Shown here: positions 1 to 5,775 of the stretch, one piece after another
Layout: the number at the start of each line of letters is the position of its first letter
Position numbering within the stretch: the stretch's first letter is position 1
Assembly: GCA_002492075.1 (NCBI GenBank)
Contig: DKXD01000193.1
Span: 1-13,349 of the forward strand
DNA: 13,349 nucleotides
Reading direction: 5' to 3'
Origin: Ruminococcaceae bacterium UBA7135
GTDB taxonomy: Bacteria; Bacillota; Clostridia; Oscillospirales; Ruminococcaceae
Notes under the pieces: generated by a model
Database searches by the model: none
What the model was told of the DNA's origin: nothing
Seen by the model: only the letters and a program-made list of their open reading frames with translations
Translations under genes and position numbers: made by a program

Positions 1-1248
1 CCCGCTTTGGTTCTTGACTCTTTGCTCTCGGTCTCTTCAGACGGCTCTGTGTCAACGAACTCTGCTCCGTCTACTCCGTCTAGCATCACTGTTCCGAGCA
101 GCATTATGGGTGGAACTACGATTACGGTTAAATGGGGAACATCTACCGATAGTGACAGCAACCTTGAAGGGTACAAGGTAGAGCGCAGCACCAACGGCGG
201 TTCGAGTTGGTCGCAAATTTATCAGGGCAATGCCACAAGTACGACCAACACGGTGGCGATGGGGACTTCAAGCGTTATGTACCGCGTTAAGGCATACGAT
301 TCCGCCGGAGCTGAGTCCGGTTACAAGACAAGTTCTCAAATCACGGTAATAAACAACCATGCGCCTACGGCACCTGCGACGCTTTCTGTTCCTACGGCGG
401 TCAAAGGCGGAGGAAGTATCACGATCACTTGGACTGCTTCTACCGATGAAGATGGGAACCTTTCGGGATATAAGCTCGAAAGAAGCGTGAACGGAGGCGC
501 TTATTCCGAGATTTACAAAGGAACCGCTCTCACCTATAAGGGCAGCATCACCAAGGGATGGAACACCGTTCAGTACAGAGTTAAGGCTTATGACCCTTAT
601 GCCGAGTCGGGCTACACGACCTCTACTTCCAGAACTGTTGACAACAATACCGCCCCTACGATAACCTGCTCAAACGCAAGCGGTTCAAACCTTGGTACGA
701 AAAACTCCGGATTTGAGGTGTCGTATTCCGTAGATGATGTTGACTCGGCTGACAGCGTAACGGTCAAGGAAAAACTCGATGGTACCGTAAAGAGGACATT
801 CACAGCAACAAAAAAGGCTACGAACAAGTTTCAGGTTACCGGAGAGTACTTTATGAAGGTACTCAACGGAAGCCACACATTAGCTGTTGAGGCTTCCGAC
901 GGAAAAGCAACGACCACTCATTCACTTACATTCACCAAGTCCGTCACATCTCTTAGCGTAACGCTTTCCTCTCCGATCGCGCTTGATGCCGCTCCCGAAG
1001 TGTGCGCTATCTCGATTACCGGTTCAATTCCCGGTGACGCGGTTCTGACTGTTAAGGTCACGAATAACGCAAATGACGCATCGCCCGTATGGGAAGATGC
1101 GACAAGCGCAGTGAAGAGCGGACTCAACCACATATTTGAGAATAAGACCGCAAGCAACGGCTTTGCTTTCAACTTCCTCGTAACCGCAGAACGCGGAGCA
1201 TCCGGAAACGGCGGGTATATTACTTCTATTCAAGGAGGCGTTCAGTAA
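1..1248 (+). CDS. Fibronectin type III tail/fibre protein, 5'-truncated
   Basis: The reading frame is open from the first base, so the N-terminus lies outside the window; the TTG at 7 is probably not the true start. About 415 residues are visible. Two consecutive FN3-like domains (about residues 22-116 and 119-215) are clear tandem repeats: each has a VP...GG..ITV.W..STD.D.NL.GYK.ERS.NGG block and a YRVKAYD...ESGY block. A third Ig-like beta domain follows (about 218-315), then a C-terminal domain ending in an AFNFLVTAERGASGNGGY segment, as in tail-tip or fibre proteins of clostridial phages. The position directly before the lysis cassette fits a late-operon tail protein, likely extracellular on the virion and perhaps host- or glycan-binding (inference). 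The next gene overlaps its stop (TAATG). Exact role in the tail is uncertain. Confidence 0.8.
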   Translation, partial: PALVLDSLLSVSSDGSVSTNSAPSTPSSITVPSSIMGGTTITVKWGTSTDSDSNLEGYKVERSTNGGSSWSQIYQGNATSTTNTVAMGTSSVMYRVKAYDSAGAESGYKTSSQITVINNHAPTAPATLSVPTAVKGGGSITITWTASTDEDGNLSGYKLERSVNGGAYSEIYKGTALTYKGSITKGWNTVQYRVKAYDPYAESGYTTSTSRTVDNNTAPTITCSNASGSNLGTKNSGFEVSYSVDDVDSADSVTVKEKLDGTVKRTFTATKKATNKFQVTGEYFMKVLNGSHTLAVEASDGKATTTHSLTFTKSVTSLSVTLSSPIALDAAPEVCAISITGSIPGDAVLTVKVTNNANDASPVWEDATSAVKSGLNHIFENKTASNGFAFNFLVTAERGASGNGGYITSIQGGVQ

Positions 1249-1433
1249 TGGGCTTTAAACAAATCACTCGCAACTCCATAAAAGAAATGCAAGAAAACCG
1301 AGTAAAATCCAACGCGGAGCTTACAGCAGAAAACAAGCAGCTCCGCGAGGAGATAGCCGCTCTCAAGGGAGAGTATGATGCGGCGCTTATAGAGCTTGCC
1401 GAGATGCTGGAAGGGGGTGATAAAGGTGGCTAA
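1248..1433 (+). CDS. Small coiled-coil phage protein
   Basis: A 61-residue protein whose ATG overlaps the stop of the tail gene (TAATG), with an AAGGAGG site about 10 bases upstream. Residues 20-55 are rich in Glu, Leu and Ala with heptad-like spacing (AENKQLREEIAALKGEYDAA), so a parallel coiled coil is likely. It has no membrane segment or signal peptide. Small proteins of this kind commonly sit between the tail-fibre gene and the lysis genes of Firmicutes phages, but no function is established. It could be a fibre chaperone or a minor tail component; both are guesses. Its 3' end overlaps the GTG start of the next small gene by 8 bases. Confidence 0.7.
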   Translation: MGFKQITRNSIKEMQENRVKSNAELTAENKQLREEIAALKGEYDAALIELAEMLEGGDKGG

Positions 1434-1560
1434 AATCTATTACAGAAATGTCAAGAACAACGGCTACCCGCTCGAACGAGTACCCGATAAGTGGAAGGAG
1501 ATCGTGGCGGATATGCTGAAAGCTGGCAGCGACAAGGAAGGATGTGATGGTAATGAATGA
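1426..1560 (+). CDS. CD1375-like small phage protein (44 aa)
   Basis: A 44-residue frame starting at GTG 1426 and ending at TGA 1560. The start overlaps the end of the preceding gene, and a GGGGG/AAAGG-type site lies just upstream. The sequence begins MAKIYYRNVKNNGYPLERVP (GTG read as Met) followed by DKWKEIVADML. This pattern (K-I/L-Y-Y near the N-terminus, a central G, a VP, then an amphipathic helix) resembles the CD1375-like small proteins found between tail and lysis genes in clostridial phages. That match is from memory of the family pattern, not a search. Function unknown. The composition is coding-like, and the frame fills what would otherwise be a 110-base gap in a gapless operon. 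Confidence 0.65.
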   Translation: MAKIYYRNVKNNGYPLERVPDKWKEIVADMLKAGSDKEGCDGNE

Positions 1561-1882
1561 TGAGCAGAACTTCGTTCCTCGCACCGAGTGTCAGATAAGA
1601 TGCCAAAAGCTCGAAGACGAGGACAGAAGGCAGAACGAGCGAATAAGAAAGCTCGAGGACAGCGTAGGAGAAATCGACCGTATAGCGAGGTCAACAGAAC
1701 GGTTGGCTGTTTCAATGGAGCAGATGCTTGAAGAGCAGACCAAACAGGGCGAACGTATCTCTAAAATCGAGGAGCGCGACGGGGAGAAGTGGCGCGGAAC
1801 GGTAAAGACCATAATTACCGTGACCGTTACGGTTATTGTGACCGCCATCGTTACCGCCGCTCTTTCGTTTATTCCTAAGTGA
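1553..1882 (+). CDS. XhlA-like coiled-coil protein with C-terminal membrane anchor
   Basis: About 109 residues from the ATG at 1553, about 10 bases after an AAGGAAGGA site; the ATG at 1547 and GTG at 1544 are in frame but sit closer to that site. Residues about 15-80 are highly charged with heptad character (RIRKLEDSVGEIDRIA, MLEEQTKQGERISKIEER), predicting a coiled coil. A single hydrophobic segment at about 83-105, rich in Thr, Val and Ile, ends in FIPK. A coiled coil followed by one C-terminal TM is the architecture of XhlA-type haemolysin-like phage lysis proteins, which act with a holin at the host membrane. The position just before the holin supports this. Family membership is inferred from architecture and context; other small membrane-anchored lysis accessory proteins would look the same. 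Confidence 0.6.
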   Translation: MNDEQNFVPRTECQIRCQKLEDEDRRQNERIRKLEDSVGEIDRIARSTERLAVSMEQMLEEQTKQGERISKIEERDGEKWRGTVKTIITVTVTVIVTAIVTAALSFIPK

Positions 1883-1892
1883 GGTGGATAAT

Positions 1893-2216
1893 ATGGCAGC
1901 AAAGAAAACCACAAAAGCAAAAAAGGCATCGGAAAAGCTCACGGCAAGCAAGAAAATAATCATCGCAAGCTATGTTATCGGAGCCGTGCTTACCGCAGTA
2001 ACCATAGTTGGGGCGTTCAAGGGATTTGACGTTTCTACTATTGGCATTGTTACTACGGCAGCATACGCCGAGATCGCAGCAAGCAACGCCTTTTACTTCG
2101 CAAAGGCGAAGAAGGAAAACGTTTTGAAAATTGCACTGTCAGCAGTACAGGACGTTCCTGCGGAAAAGGTCGATGACGTAGTTAAGATGGTAGGCACGTT
2201 AGGAGGGATAGTATGA
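1893..2216 (+). CDS. Two-TM membrane protein of the lysis cassette, possibly holin-like
   Basis: A 107-residue protein starting at ATG 1893, five bases after a GAGGTGG site; an upstream in-frame GTG at 1884 lies inside that site and is less likely. A Lys-rich cytoplasmic N-terminus (residues 1-21) precedes two hydrophobic segments at about 21-42 and 47-70. A soluble, probably amphipathic tail (about 71-107, KAKKENVLKIALSAVQDVPA) follows. Two TM helices with charged termini fit a class II holin or an antiholin, and it sits directly before a recognisable holin gene with ATGA coupling at 2213-2216. It may modulate lysis timing (inference). No family name is recognised with confidence. Confidence 0.6.
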   Translation: MAAKKTTKAKKASEKLTASKKIIIASYVIGAVLTAVTIVGAFKGFDVSTIGIVTTAAYAEIAASNAFYFAKAKKENVLKIALSAVQDVPAEKVDDVVKMVGTLGGIV

Positions 2217-2524
2217 CTTTCGATATTACCGCTATAGTCAATGCGATTATTGCAGCTCTTGCTGCGTTTATCACGGTGTTTCTTGTTCCGTGGATAAGAA
2301 CTAAAACGACATCTCAACAGCGCGAAGATTTGATAGCCTGGATAAAAATCGCTGTCTCTGCGGCAGAGCAAATGTACAAGGGCGACAAGCGAGGCGAGGA
2401 GAAAAAGCAGTTTGTCCTCGACTTCCTTGAAAGCAACGGGTTTACCGTTGATGATGAAAGCGTTAATGCTGCCATTGAAGCGGCGGTTAAACAGCTTAAC
2501 AGCGTCGGCGTTGTCATTTCGTAA
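2213..2524 (+). CDS. Phage holin, LL-H family type
   Basis: A 103-residue protein whose ATG overlaps the preceding stop (ATGA), with a GGAGGGA site about 6 bases upstream. A single hydrophobic segment spans about residues 7-27 (IIAALAAFITVFLVPWI). A soluble C-terminal half follows, containing KIAVSAAEQMYKGDKRGEEK, a VLDFLESNGF block and a helix ending in EAAVKQLN. The arrangement of an N-terminal TM, a V.AAEQ.YK...GEEK.. motif and a terminal I.AAV..LN helix is characteristic of the LL-H-type phage holins (Pfam phage_holin LLH). Holins form lesions in the cytoplasmic membrane that release endolysins. The two lysin genes immediately downstream fit this role. Confidence 0.85.
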   Translation: MTFDITAIVNAIIAALAAFITVFLVPWIRTKTTSQQREDLIAWIKIAVSAAEQMYKGDKRGEEKKQFVLDFLESNGFTVDDESVNAAIEAAVKQLNSVGVVIS

Positions 2525-2538
2525 AGGAGCGTGTTCGT

Positions 2539-3417
2539 ATGAGTACAGCTATGAAATACGTTCCTCGGCTCAGCGCTCCGTCCAAGGCAGACAAGCATTG
2601 GATCAAATCGACAAAAGGCGGACTAAACATCTGCATTGAAATCGAAAATGGCTCGGTTCTTCCAAACTGTGTAGGGTACGCGTGGGGCAGGTTTTATGAG
2701 ATTATAGGAGCAAAGCCTAAACTTGCAAGCCTTAATGCAGAAGATTGGTACGGAAACGCCTCAGACGGCTACAAGCGTTCACAAGCTCCAAAGCTCGGAG
2801 CGGTTGCGTGTTGGCGTAAAGGAAAGGTGTGGAACGGGGCTGACGGATACGGGCACGTCGCAATCGTCGAGAAAATTAAGCCAAACGGAGATATTGTATG
2901 TTCCAATTCTGCATACGGCGGCTCACGCTTCTATATGCAGACATATCTCAAAAGTAATGGCTATAATTCGGGTTCACTTACTTTTCAAGGCTTTATCCTG
3001 CCGCCCGTTGATTTCCCTGCACAATACGAAACGCCACCTGAGACTTCTTCGATTTCAAGTTCTTCTTCAAGTACCGCAGCATTTAAGATAGGAGATATTG
3101 TGGACTTTACGGGCAGTACTCATTACGTATCCAGCACAGGAACAAAAGGAACTGCCGCCAAACCCGGCAGAGCGAAAATCACGATTATCGCTCCGAGCAC
3201 CGCACACCCGTACCACGTCATCGCAGAGTGCGGAGGCGGTTCGACCGTTTACGGCTGGGTCAACAAATCGGACATCGTTCATAAAAAGAGCGTTGGCGAT
3301 CTTGCGAAAGAAGTTATACACGGTGATTGGGGCAACGGTGATGAGCGCAAACGGCGGTTGACAGCGGCAGGATACGACTATTACGCGGTACAAAAACGTG
3401 TAAATGAATTGCTTTAA
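2539..3417 (+). CDS. Endolysin: CHAP peptidase/amidase, SH3-like and Cpl-7 (CW_7) domains
   Basis: A 292-residue lysin starting at ATG 2539 after AAAGGAG, without a signal peptide, so export would depend on the holin. The N-terminal catalytic domain (about residues 15-160) is CHAP/NlpC-P60-like: Cys44 in PNCVGYAWGR is the likely nucleophile and His106 in GYGHVAIVE the general base, with Asn123 or Glu111 as possible third residue. CHAP enzymes cleave peptide or amide bonds of peptidoglycan. A Ser-rich linker (about 168-178) leads to an SH3-like beta domain (about 179-248, starting FKIGDIVDFTG). The C-terminal 42 residues (251-292, with GDWGNGDERKRRLTAAGYDY and AVQKRVN) are a classic Cpl-7-type CW_7 wall-binding repeat. 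The target bond cannot be told from sequence. Confidence 0.9.
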   Translation: MSTAMKYVPRLSAPSKADKHWIKSTKGGLNICIEIENGSVLPNCVGYAWGRFYEIIGAKPKLASLNAEDWYGNASDGYKRSQAPKLGAVACWRKGKVWNGADGYGHVAIVEKIKPNGDIVCSNSAYGGSRFYMQTYLKSNGYNSGSLTFQGFILPPVDFPAQYETPPETSSISSSSSSTAAFKIGDIVDFTGSTHYVSSTGTKGTAAKPGRAKITIIAPSTAHPYHVIAECGGGSTVYGWVNKSDIVHKKSVGDLAKEVIHGDWGNGDERKRRLTAAGYDYYAVQKRVNELL

Positions 3418-3429
3418 GGAGGGCAGATT

Positions 3430-4419
3430 ATGGCATTGAACATTCCAGGTGTAGACATCAGCTACTGTCAGCAGGGGCTGAACTACGAAAAGCTCAAGGC
3501 AGACGGCATTAAGTTCGCAATTATCCGGTCAAGTGTAACAGGTACAAGCTCGCACAAGCAGTTTGTTGACAATTTGCTTAATCGCCACGTCAATGGCTGC
3601 ATCTCACAGGGCATCGACTACGGCTTCTATCATTACTCTTGCGCCGTGAGCGTCGCGGAAGCGAAGAAAGAGGCTCAATTCTGCGTTGAACAGATCAAGC
3701 AGTTCCCTCTGCCCAAGTACCCCGTGTTTTTCGATGCGGAGGAAATGCAGATGGCTAATCTTGGCAAAAAGACCGCAACAGACATTGCCCTTGCGTTTAT
3801 TGACGAGGTTGAGAGTCTCGGATATCCCAGTGGCATTTACGCAAATCCCAGTTGGGTCGAGACGTATCTCGACAAGACACGTATACTCGGCAAAAAGGAC
3901 TTGTGGCTCGCGCATTGGGTAAAAACGCCTCGGCAATATGGGCAAAAATTATGGCAGAGCGGTCTGCTATATTCTGCCGGTATGAAAATTGACGCTGACT
4001 ATTGCTTTGTTGATTACCCGAAAGAAACAGCGGCGTGGTATTCTGCGCACGGAAAGCTGCCTGTGAATGCCACTAAGAAGCCGCTTGATGAGATCGTTGC
4101 TGAGGTTTGGGCGGGAAAGTGGGGCATCGGGCAGCGGAGATACGATGACCTTACCGCTGCCGGTTATGATTACTATGCTGTTCAAGATGCTATCAATAAA
4201 CAGATAGCCGAACAGAGCAAAAGCTCCGCTTCCGCTATAAAAGTCGGTAGCAAGGTTATGTTGAAAAATGGAGCAAAGACATACGACGGCGGCTCCCTTT
4301 TCCCGTTCGTGTATGCTAGACCACATACGGTTTCTGAAATAGTTGGAGATCGTGCGGTGATTTGCTATGGAACGGTTACGGTCGCTGCGGTTAAACTCGG
4401 CGATTTGACCTTAGCTTGA
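3430..4419 (+). CDS. GH25 lysozyme with Cpl-7 (CW_7) and SH3-like domains
   Basis: A 329-residue lysin, ATG 3430 preceded by AAGGAGGG. Residues about 5-205 form a glycoside hydrolase family 25 barrel. It opens with IPGVDISYCQ (Asp9), and the catalytic DxE pair is Asp102 and Glu104 in VFFDAEE. The YGFYHY strand, SGIYANPSW and LWLAHW segments are also typical, and IDADYCFVD closes the barrel. GH25 enzymes hydrolyse the beta-1,4 MurNAc-GlcNAc bond. A Cpl-7-type CW_7 repeat follows (218-259, with AGKWGIG and TAAGYDYYAVQ), then an SH3-like C-terminal domain (268-329). It has no signal peptide. It is the last gene of the late operon, 18 bases before the terminator stem, and presumably works with the CHAP lysin after holin triggering. 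Confidence 0.92.
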   Translation: MALNIPGVDISYCQQGLNYEKLKADGIKFAIIRSSVTGTSSHKQFVDNLLNRHVNGCISQGIDYGFYHYSCAVSVAEAKKEAQFCVEQIKQFPLPKYPVFFDAEEMQMANLGKKTATDIALAFIDEVESLGYPSGIYANPSWVETYLDKTRILGKKDLWLAHWVKTPRQYGQKLWQSGLLYSAGMKIDADYCFVDYPKETAAWYSAHGKLPVNATKKPLDEIVAEVWAGKWGIGQRRYDDLTAAGYDYYAVQDAINKQIAEQSKSSASAIKVGSKVMLKNGAKTYDGGSLFPFVYARPHTVSEIVGDRAVICYGTVTVAAVKLGDLTLA

Positions 4420-4431
4420 TATTATAAATTG

Positions 4432-4463
4432 TTGGCTCCTCGGAAACGGGGAGCCAATTTTTT
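4432..4463 (+). terminator. Intrinsic terminator of the lysis/late operon
   Basis: An 11-bp stem pairs 4432-4442 (TTGGCTCCTCG) with 4447-4457 (CGGGGAGCCAA). It includes one T-G wobble, is closed by a GAAA (GNRA) tetraloop at 4443-4446, and is followed directly by six T residues at 4458-4463. This is a textbook Rho-independent terminator, lying 13 bases after the GH25 lysozyme stop. It separates late genes from the control region to the right. Confidence 0.93.
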
Positions 4464-4830
4464 ATTATAAAAGAAATGTAGAAGCACTTTCTAAGAATTG
4501 AGAGCGCTTTTTCGGCTGTTAGATTTGTTGAAAGTCTGTTGAAAACCTGTTGAAAAAGTGGAAAATTCTCTCGCTTTAAAGCGGATTTCAACCGAAAACC
4601 GTTTTAAAATTTTTGGCGTTTGAAAATAGCCCGTTGCCGTTTGGCTTTTTACCAAAATTTTATGTCCGTGCCCAGAACTATTCATCATTGTCGGTATGGT
4701 TGTTCAAAATTATTCGTTCAATAAACTTATCAATCTTGCTCAGGTAAGAAACTCCTTTCGCAAGGCATTTTGGGAGCATTTAAATAATGCGGTAAAAACA
4801 TAAATATTTTTGAAAAATTAAGAAAACCTC
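4464..4830. other. AT-rich non-coding control region
   Basis: No convincing + strand gene is visible here. The stretch contains the 11-bp-phased repeat array at 4526-4565 and a perfect 12-bp palindrome CGCTTTAAAGCG at 4572-4583. It also contains a weak hairpin TTTGG/CCAAA at 4640-4656 and a possible tiny reverse-strand frame at 4678-4743. Overall it is AT-rich, with A/T tracts towards the right. An origin of replication, a phage attachment site or a divergent regulatory region are all possible; none is shown by the sequence alone. Confidence 0.6.
4526..4565 (-). repeat. Four iteron-like, DnaA-box-like repeats at exact 11-bp spacing
   Basis: TGTTGAAA occurs at 4526, 4537 and 4548, followed by the shortened variant TGGAAAA at 4559, so all four begin exactly 11 bases apart, about one helical turn. 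On the reverse strand they read CTTTCAACA, TTTTCAACA, TTTTCAACA and TTTTCCACT. The last three match the bacterial DnaA-box consensus TTATCCACA at 7 of 9 positions. Phased sites like these suit cooperative binding by DnaA or a phage initiator or repressor on one face of the helix (inference). Confidence 0.6.
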
Positions 4831-4858
4831 TTGACTTTTACGGAGGATATGTTAGAGT
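4831..4858 (+). promoter_or_regulatory. Promoter P1 of the peptidase-like gene (sigma-A-like)
   Basis: A TTGACT -35 (4831-4836) and a TAGAGT -10 (4853-4858) are separated by 16 bases, with an extended -10 TG at 4850-4851. A-tracts at 4811-4826 immediately upstream resemble an UP element. Transcription would start near 4865, inside the 10-bp palindrome TACGTACGTA (4858-4867), a possible operator. A second copy of the same design lies at 5526-5554, with strikingly similar upstream sequence. Confidence 0.75.
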
Positions 4859-4867
4859 ACGTACGTA
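4858..4867. promoter_or_regulatory. Palindrome at the P1 start site, possible operator
   Basis: TACGTACGTA is a perfect 10-bp palindrome overlapping the end of the P1 -10 element and the expected transcription start. Its position would let a bound protein block transcription. It is not repeated at promoter P2, so if it is an operator it is specific to P1. Chance occurrence is possible. Confidence 0.3.
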
Positions 4868-4906
4868 AATAAAATCTACATAGCCAACAGATAGGAGGAA
4901 CACAAT

Positions 4907-5344
4907 ATGAAATTTGTTTTCGATGATGGCGGAAGGCATACCGCCGGATTTAAAGGAACCGCAGATGATTGTGTGTGCAGAGCAATATCCATAGCCGCTC
5001 AACTTCCGTACAAGGAGGTTTATGATCTTATCAACCAATACGGTAAGCAGGAGCGGGTTAGCAAGAACAAGAAAGACCGCAGCAGTGCCAGAACAGGCGT
5101 TTACAAGCCTACGATACGAAAAGTGATGGAGCATCTTGGATGGAAATGGGTGCCTACTATGAAAATCGGGCAAGGGTGCAAGGTTCACCTTAAAGCGGAA
5201 GAACTTCCGGCAGGGCGTATTGTGGTAAATCTTTCAAAGCACTGCACGGCAGTAATAGACGGAGTTCTTCACGATACATACGATTGCAGCAGAGAAGAGA
5301 CTCGCTGCGTGTATGGGTATTTTGTAAAGGGCGATGGGGCGTAA
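4907..5344 (+). CDS. Papain/C39-like cysteine peptidase-type phage protein
   Basis: A 145-residue protein from ATG 4907, eight bases after AGGAGG, and the first gene behind promoter P1. It has the pattern of a widespread phage protein: an N-terminal GGR..AGFKG.. segment, then DDCVCRAISIA (Cys22), a central RTGV, WKWVPTMKIGQGCKVHL, and SKHCTAVIDGVLHDTYD near the C-terminus. Cys22 at the start of a helix, His112 and Asp118, Asp123 or Asp126 are placed as a papain-like or C39-like Cys-His-Asp triad. No signal peptide is present, so it would act in the host cytoplasm. The substrate is unknown; a protease, deamidase or transglutaminase-like role is possible, and activity itself is inference. It sits alone between two promoters. 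Confidence 0.7.
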   Translation: MKFVFDDGGRHTAGFKGTADDCVCRAISIAAQLPYKEVYDLINQYGKQERVSKNKKDRSSARTGVYKPTIRKVMEHLGWKWVPTMKIGQGCKVHLKAEELPAGRIVVNLSKHCTAVIDGVLHDTYDCSREETRCVYGYFVKGDGA

Positions 5345-5525
5345 AGAATATGCCTTTGTTGGTGCGGAGTAAGCCGCTCCCTGTCTAAATGAATGGCACG
5401 CGGCAATACGGAGAAGCAAAGTGGCAATGTTCAATGAGTTGATGGGTTGCGCTTTGAGAACAAACACCTGCAATAAACGAAAATGAAATTTTTTGAAAAT
5501 TTTTGAAAAAATTACGAAAAACCTA
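5345..5525. other. Non-coding spacer before promoter P2
   Basis: No gene is supported. Short hairpin potential exists (GCGG/CCGC near 5361-5374), and there are GGCAA-rich segments at about 5395-5435. CACCTGCAATA near 5466 is also found in the downstream tandem repeat, so this might hold a decayed further copy of that element. The right end is an A/T-tract block (5486-5520) acting as the upstream element of P2. No terminator is seen, so P1 transcripts may run on into the next operon. Confidence 0.45.
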
Positions 5526-5554
5526 TTGACATTTTCCAAATGGTATGGTAGAGT
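5526..5554 (+). promoter_or_regulatory. Promoter P2 of the early small-gene operon (sigma-A-like)
   Basis: A perfect TTGACA -35 (5526-5531) and a TAGAGT -10 (5549-5554) are separated by 17 bases, with an extended -10 TG at 5546-5547 (TATGGTAGAGTA). Upstream A-tracts and the block ending AAAACCTATTGAC closely match P1. Transcription would start near 5561, giving a leader of about 215 nt before the first gene at 5776. Confidence 0.82.
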
Positions 5555-5582
5555 ATAGTTACAGAAAAGGAACAAGCCAAGT

Positions 5583-5658
5583 GGCAAGTAGGGCAATTCA
5601 GGTGAGCACCTGCAATAGTGGGAGCAAAAAGAACCTGTTTTGGGTGAAAGCCTTAAAA
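5583..5658 (+). repeat. Tandem leader motif, copy 1
   Basis: This 76-base unit begins GGCAAGTAGGGC and ends GAAAGCCTTAAAA. It is roughly 80% identical to the copy that follows directly. Invariant parts are GGCAAGTAGGG, AATTC, GAG, GCAATAGTG, GCAAAAAG, GTTTTGGG and GAAAGCCTT. The variable positions fall mainly in predicted stems. Confidence 0.85.
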
Positions 5659-5735
5659 GGCAAGTAGGGTAATTCGGGCGAGTTCTCGCAATAGTGAGGG
5701 CAAAAAGCCGCTCGTTTTGGGCGAAAGCCTTTAAG
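5659..5735 (+). repeat. Tandem leader motif, copy 2
   Basis: This 77-base unit abuts copy 1 with one inserted base near its position 50. In hairpin I an A-T pair becomes G-C and a G-C pair becomes G-T. In hairpin II the A-T closing pair becomes G-C. One pair is lost (C5679 against T5684). The first gene of the operon begins 40 bases downstream. Confidence 0.85.
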
Positions 5736-5775
5736 CGTAGTTTGAACGGAATAAATTGATTGGGAGGTTACTGAT

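Larger units (their letters stand above)
5561..5775 (+). ncRNA. Structured 5' leader with tandem RNA motif, unidentified
   Basis: The expected transcript from P2 runs untranslated for about 215 nt and consists mostly of a 76/77-nt motif in two tandem copies (5583-5658, 5659-5735). Each copy can form two hairpins. Hairpin I is 5599-5603 with 5608-5612 in copy 1 and 5675-5679 with 5684-5688 in copy 2. Hairpin II is 5633-5636 with 5642-5645 and 5710-5713 with 5719-5722, with an invariant GTTTT loop. Differences between copies keep most pairs. A competing GG(C/T)-GAAA-GCC hairpin overlaps hairpin II, so two mutually exclusive folds are possible, as in riboswitches or attenuators. No known RNA family is recognised. 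It may control the long early operon, or be a processed small RNA. Confidence 0.55.

Noticed and set aside
1544..1552. GTG 1544 as start of the XhlA-like gene
   Set aside because: It sits within two bases of the ribosome binding site; ATG 1553 (or 1547) has better spacing.
3301..4200. Recent DNA duplication of the Cpl-7 repeats of the two lysins
   Set aside because: The proteins match in TAAGYDYYAVQ, but the underlying codons differ at many third positions, so this reflects shared ancestry of a common domain, not a recent repeat.
4391..4688. Reverse-strand open frames in the region after the late terminator
   Set aside because: Their translations are low-complexity products of AT-rich DNA and the TTTTCAACA repeats, and one runs through the terminator hairpin into the lysozyme gene. 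Neither has a convincing start context.
5395..5490. Third copy of the leader motif upstream of promoter P2
   Set aside because: Only short pieces match (GGCAA, GCAATA, CACCTGCAATA). No continuous alignment holds, so it is noted only as a possible decayed remnant.
5583..5735. CRISPR-like array
   Set aside because: There are only two copies, the unit is 76-77 bases without distinct spacers, and no cas genes are near. Variation lies inside predicted stems, which fits a structured RNA better.
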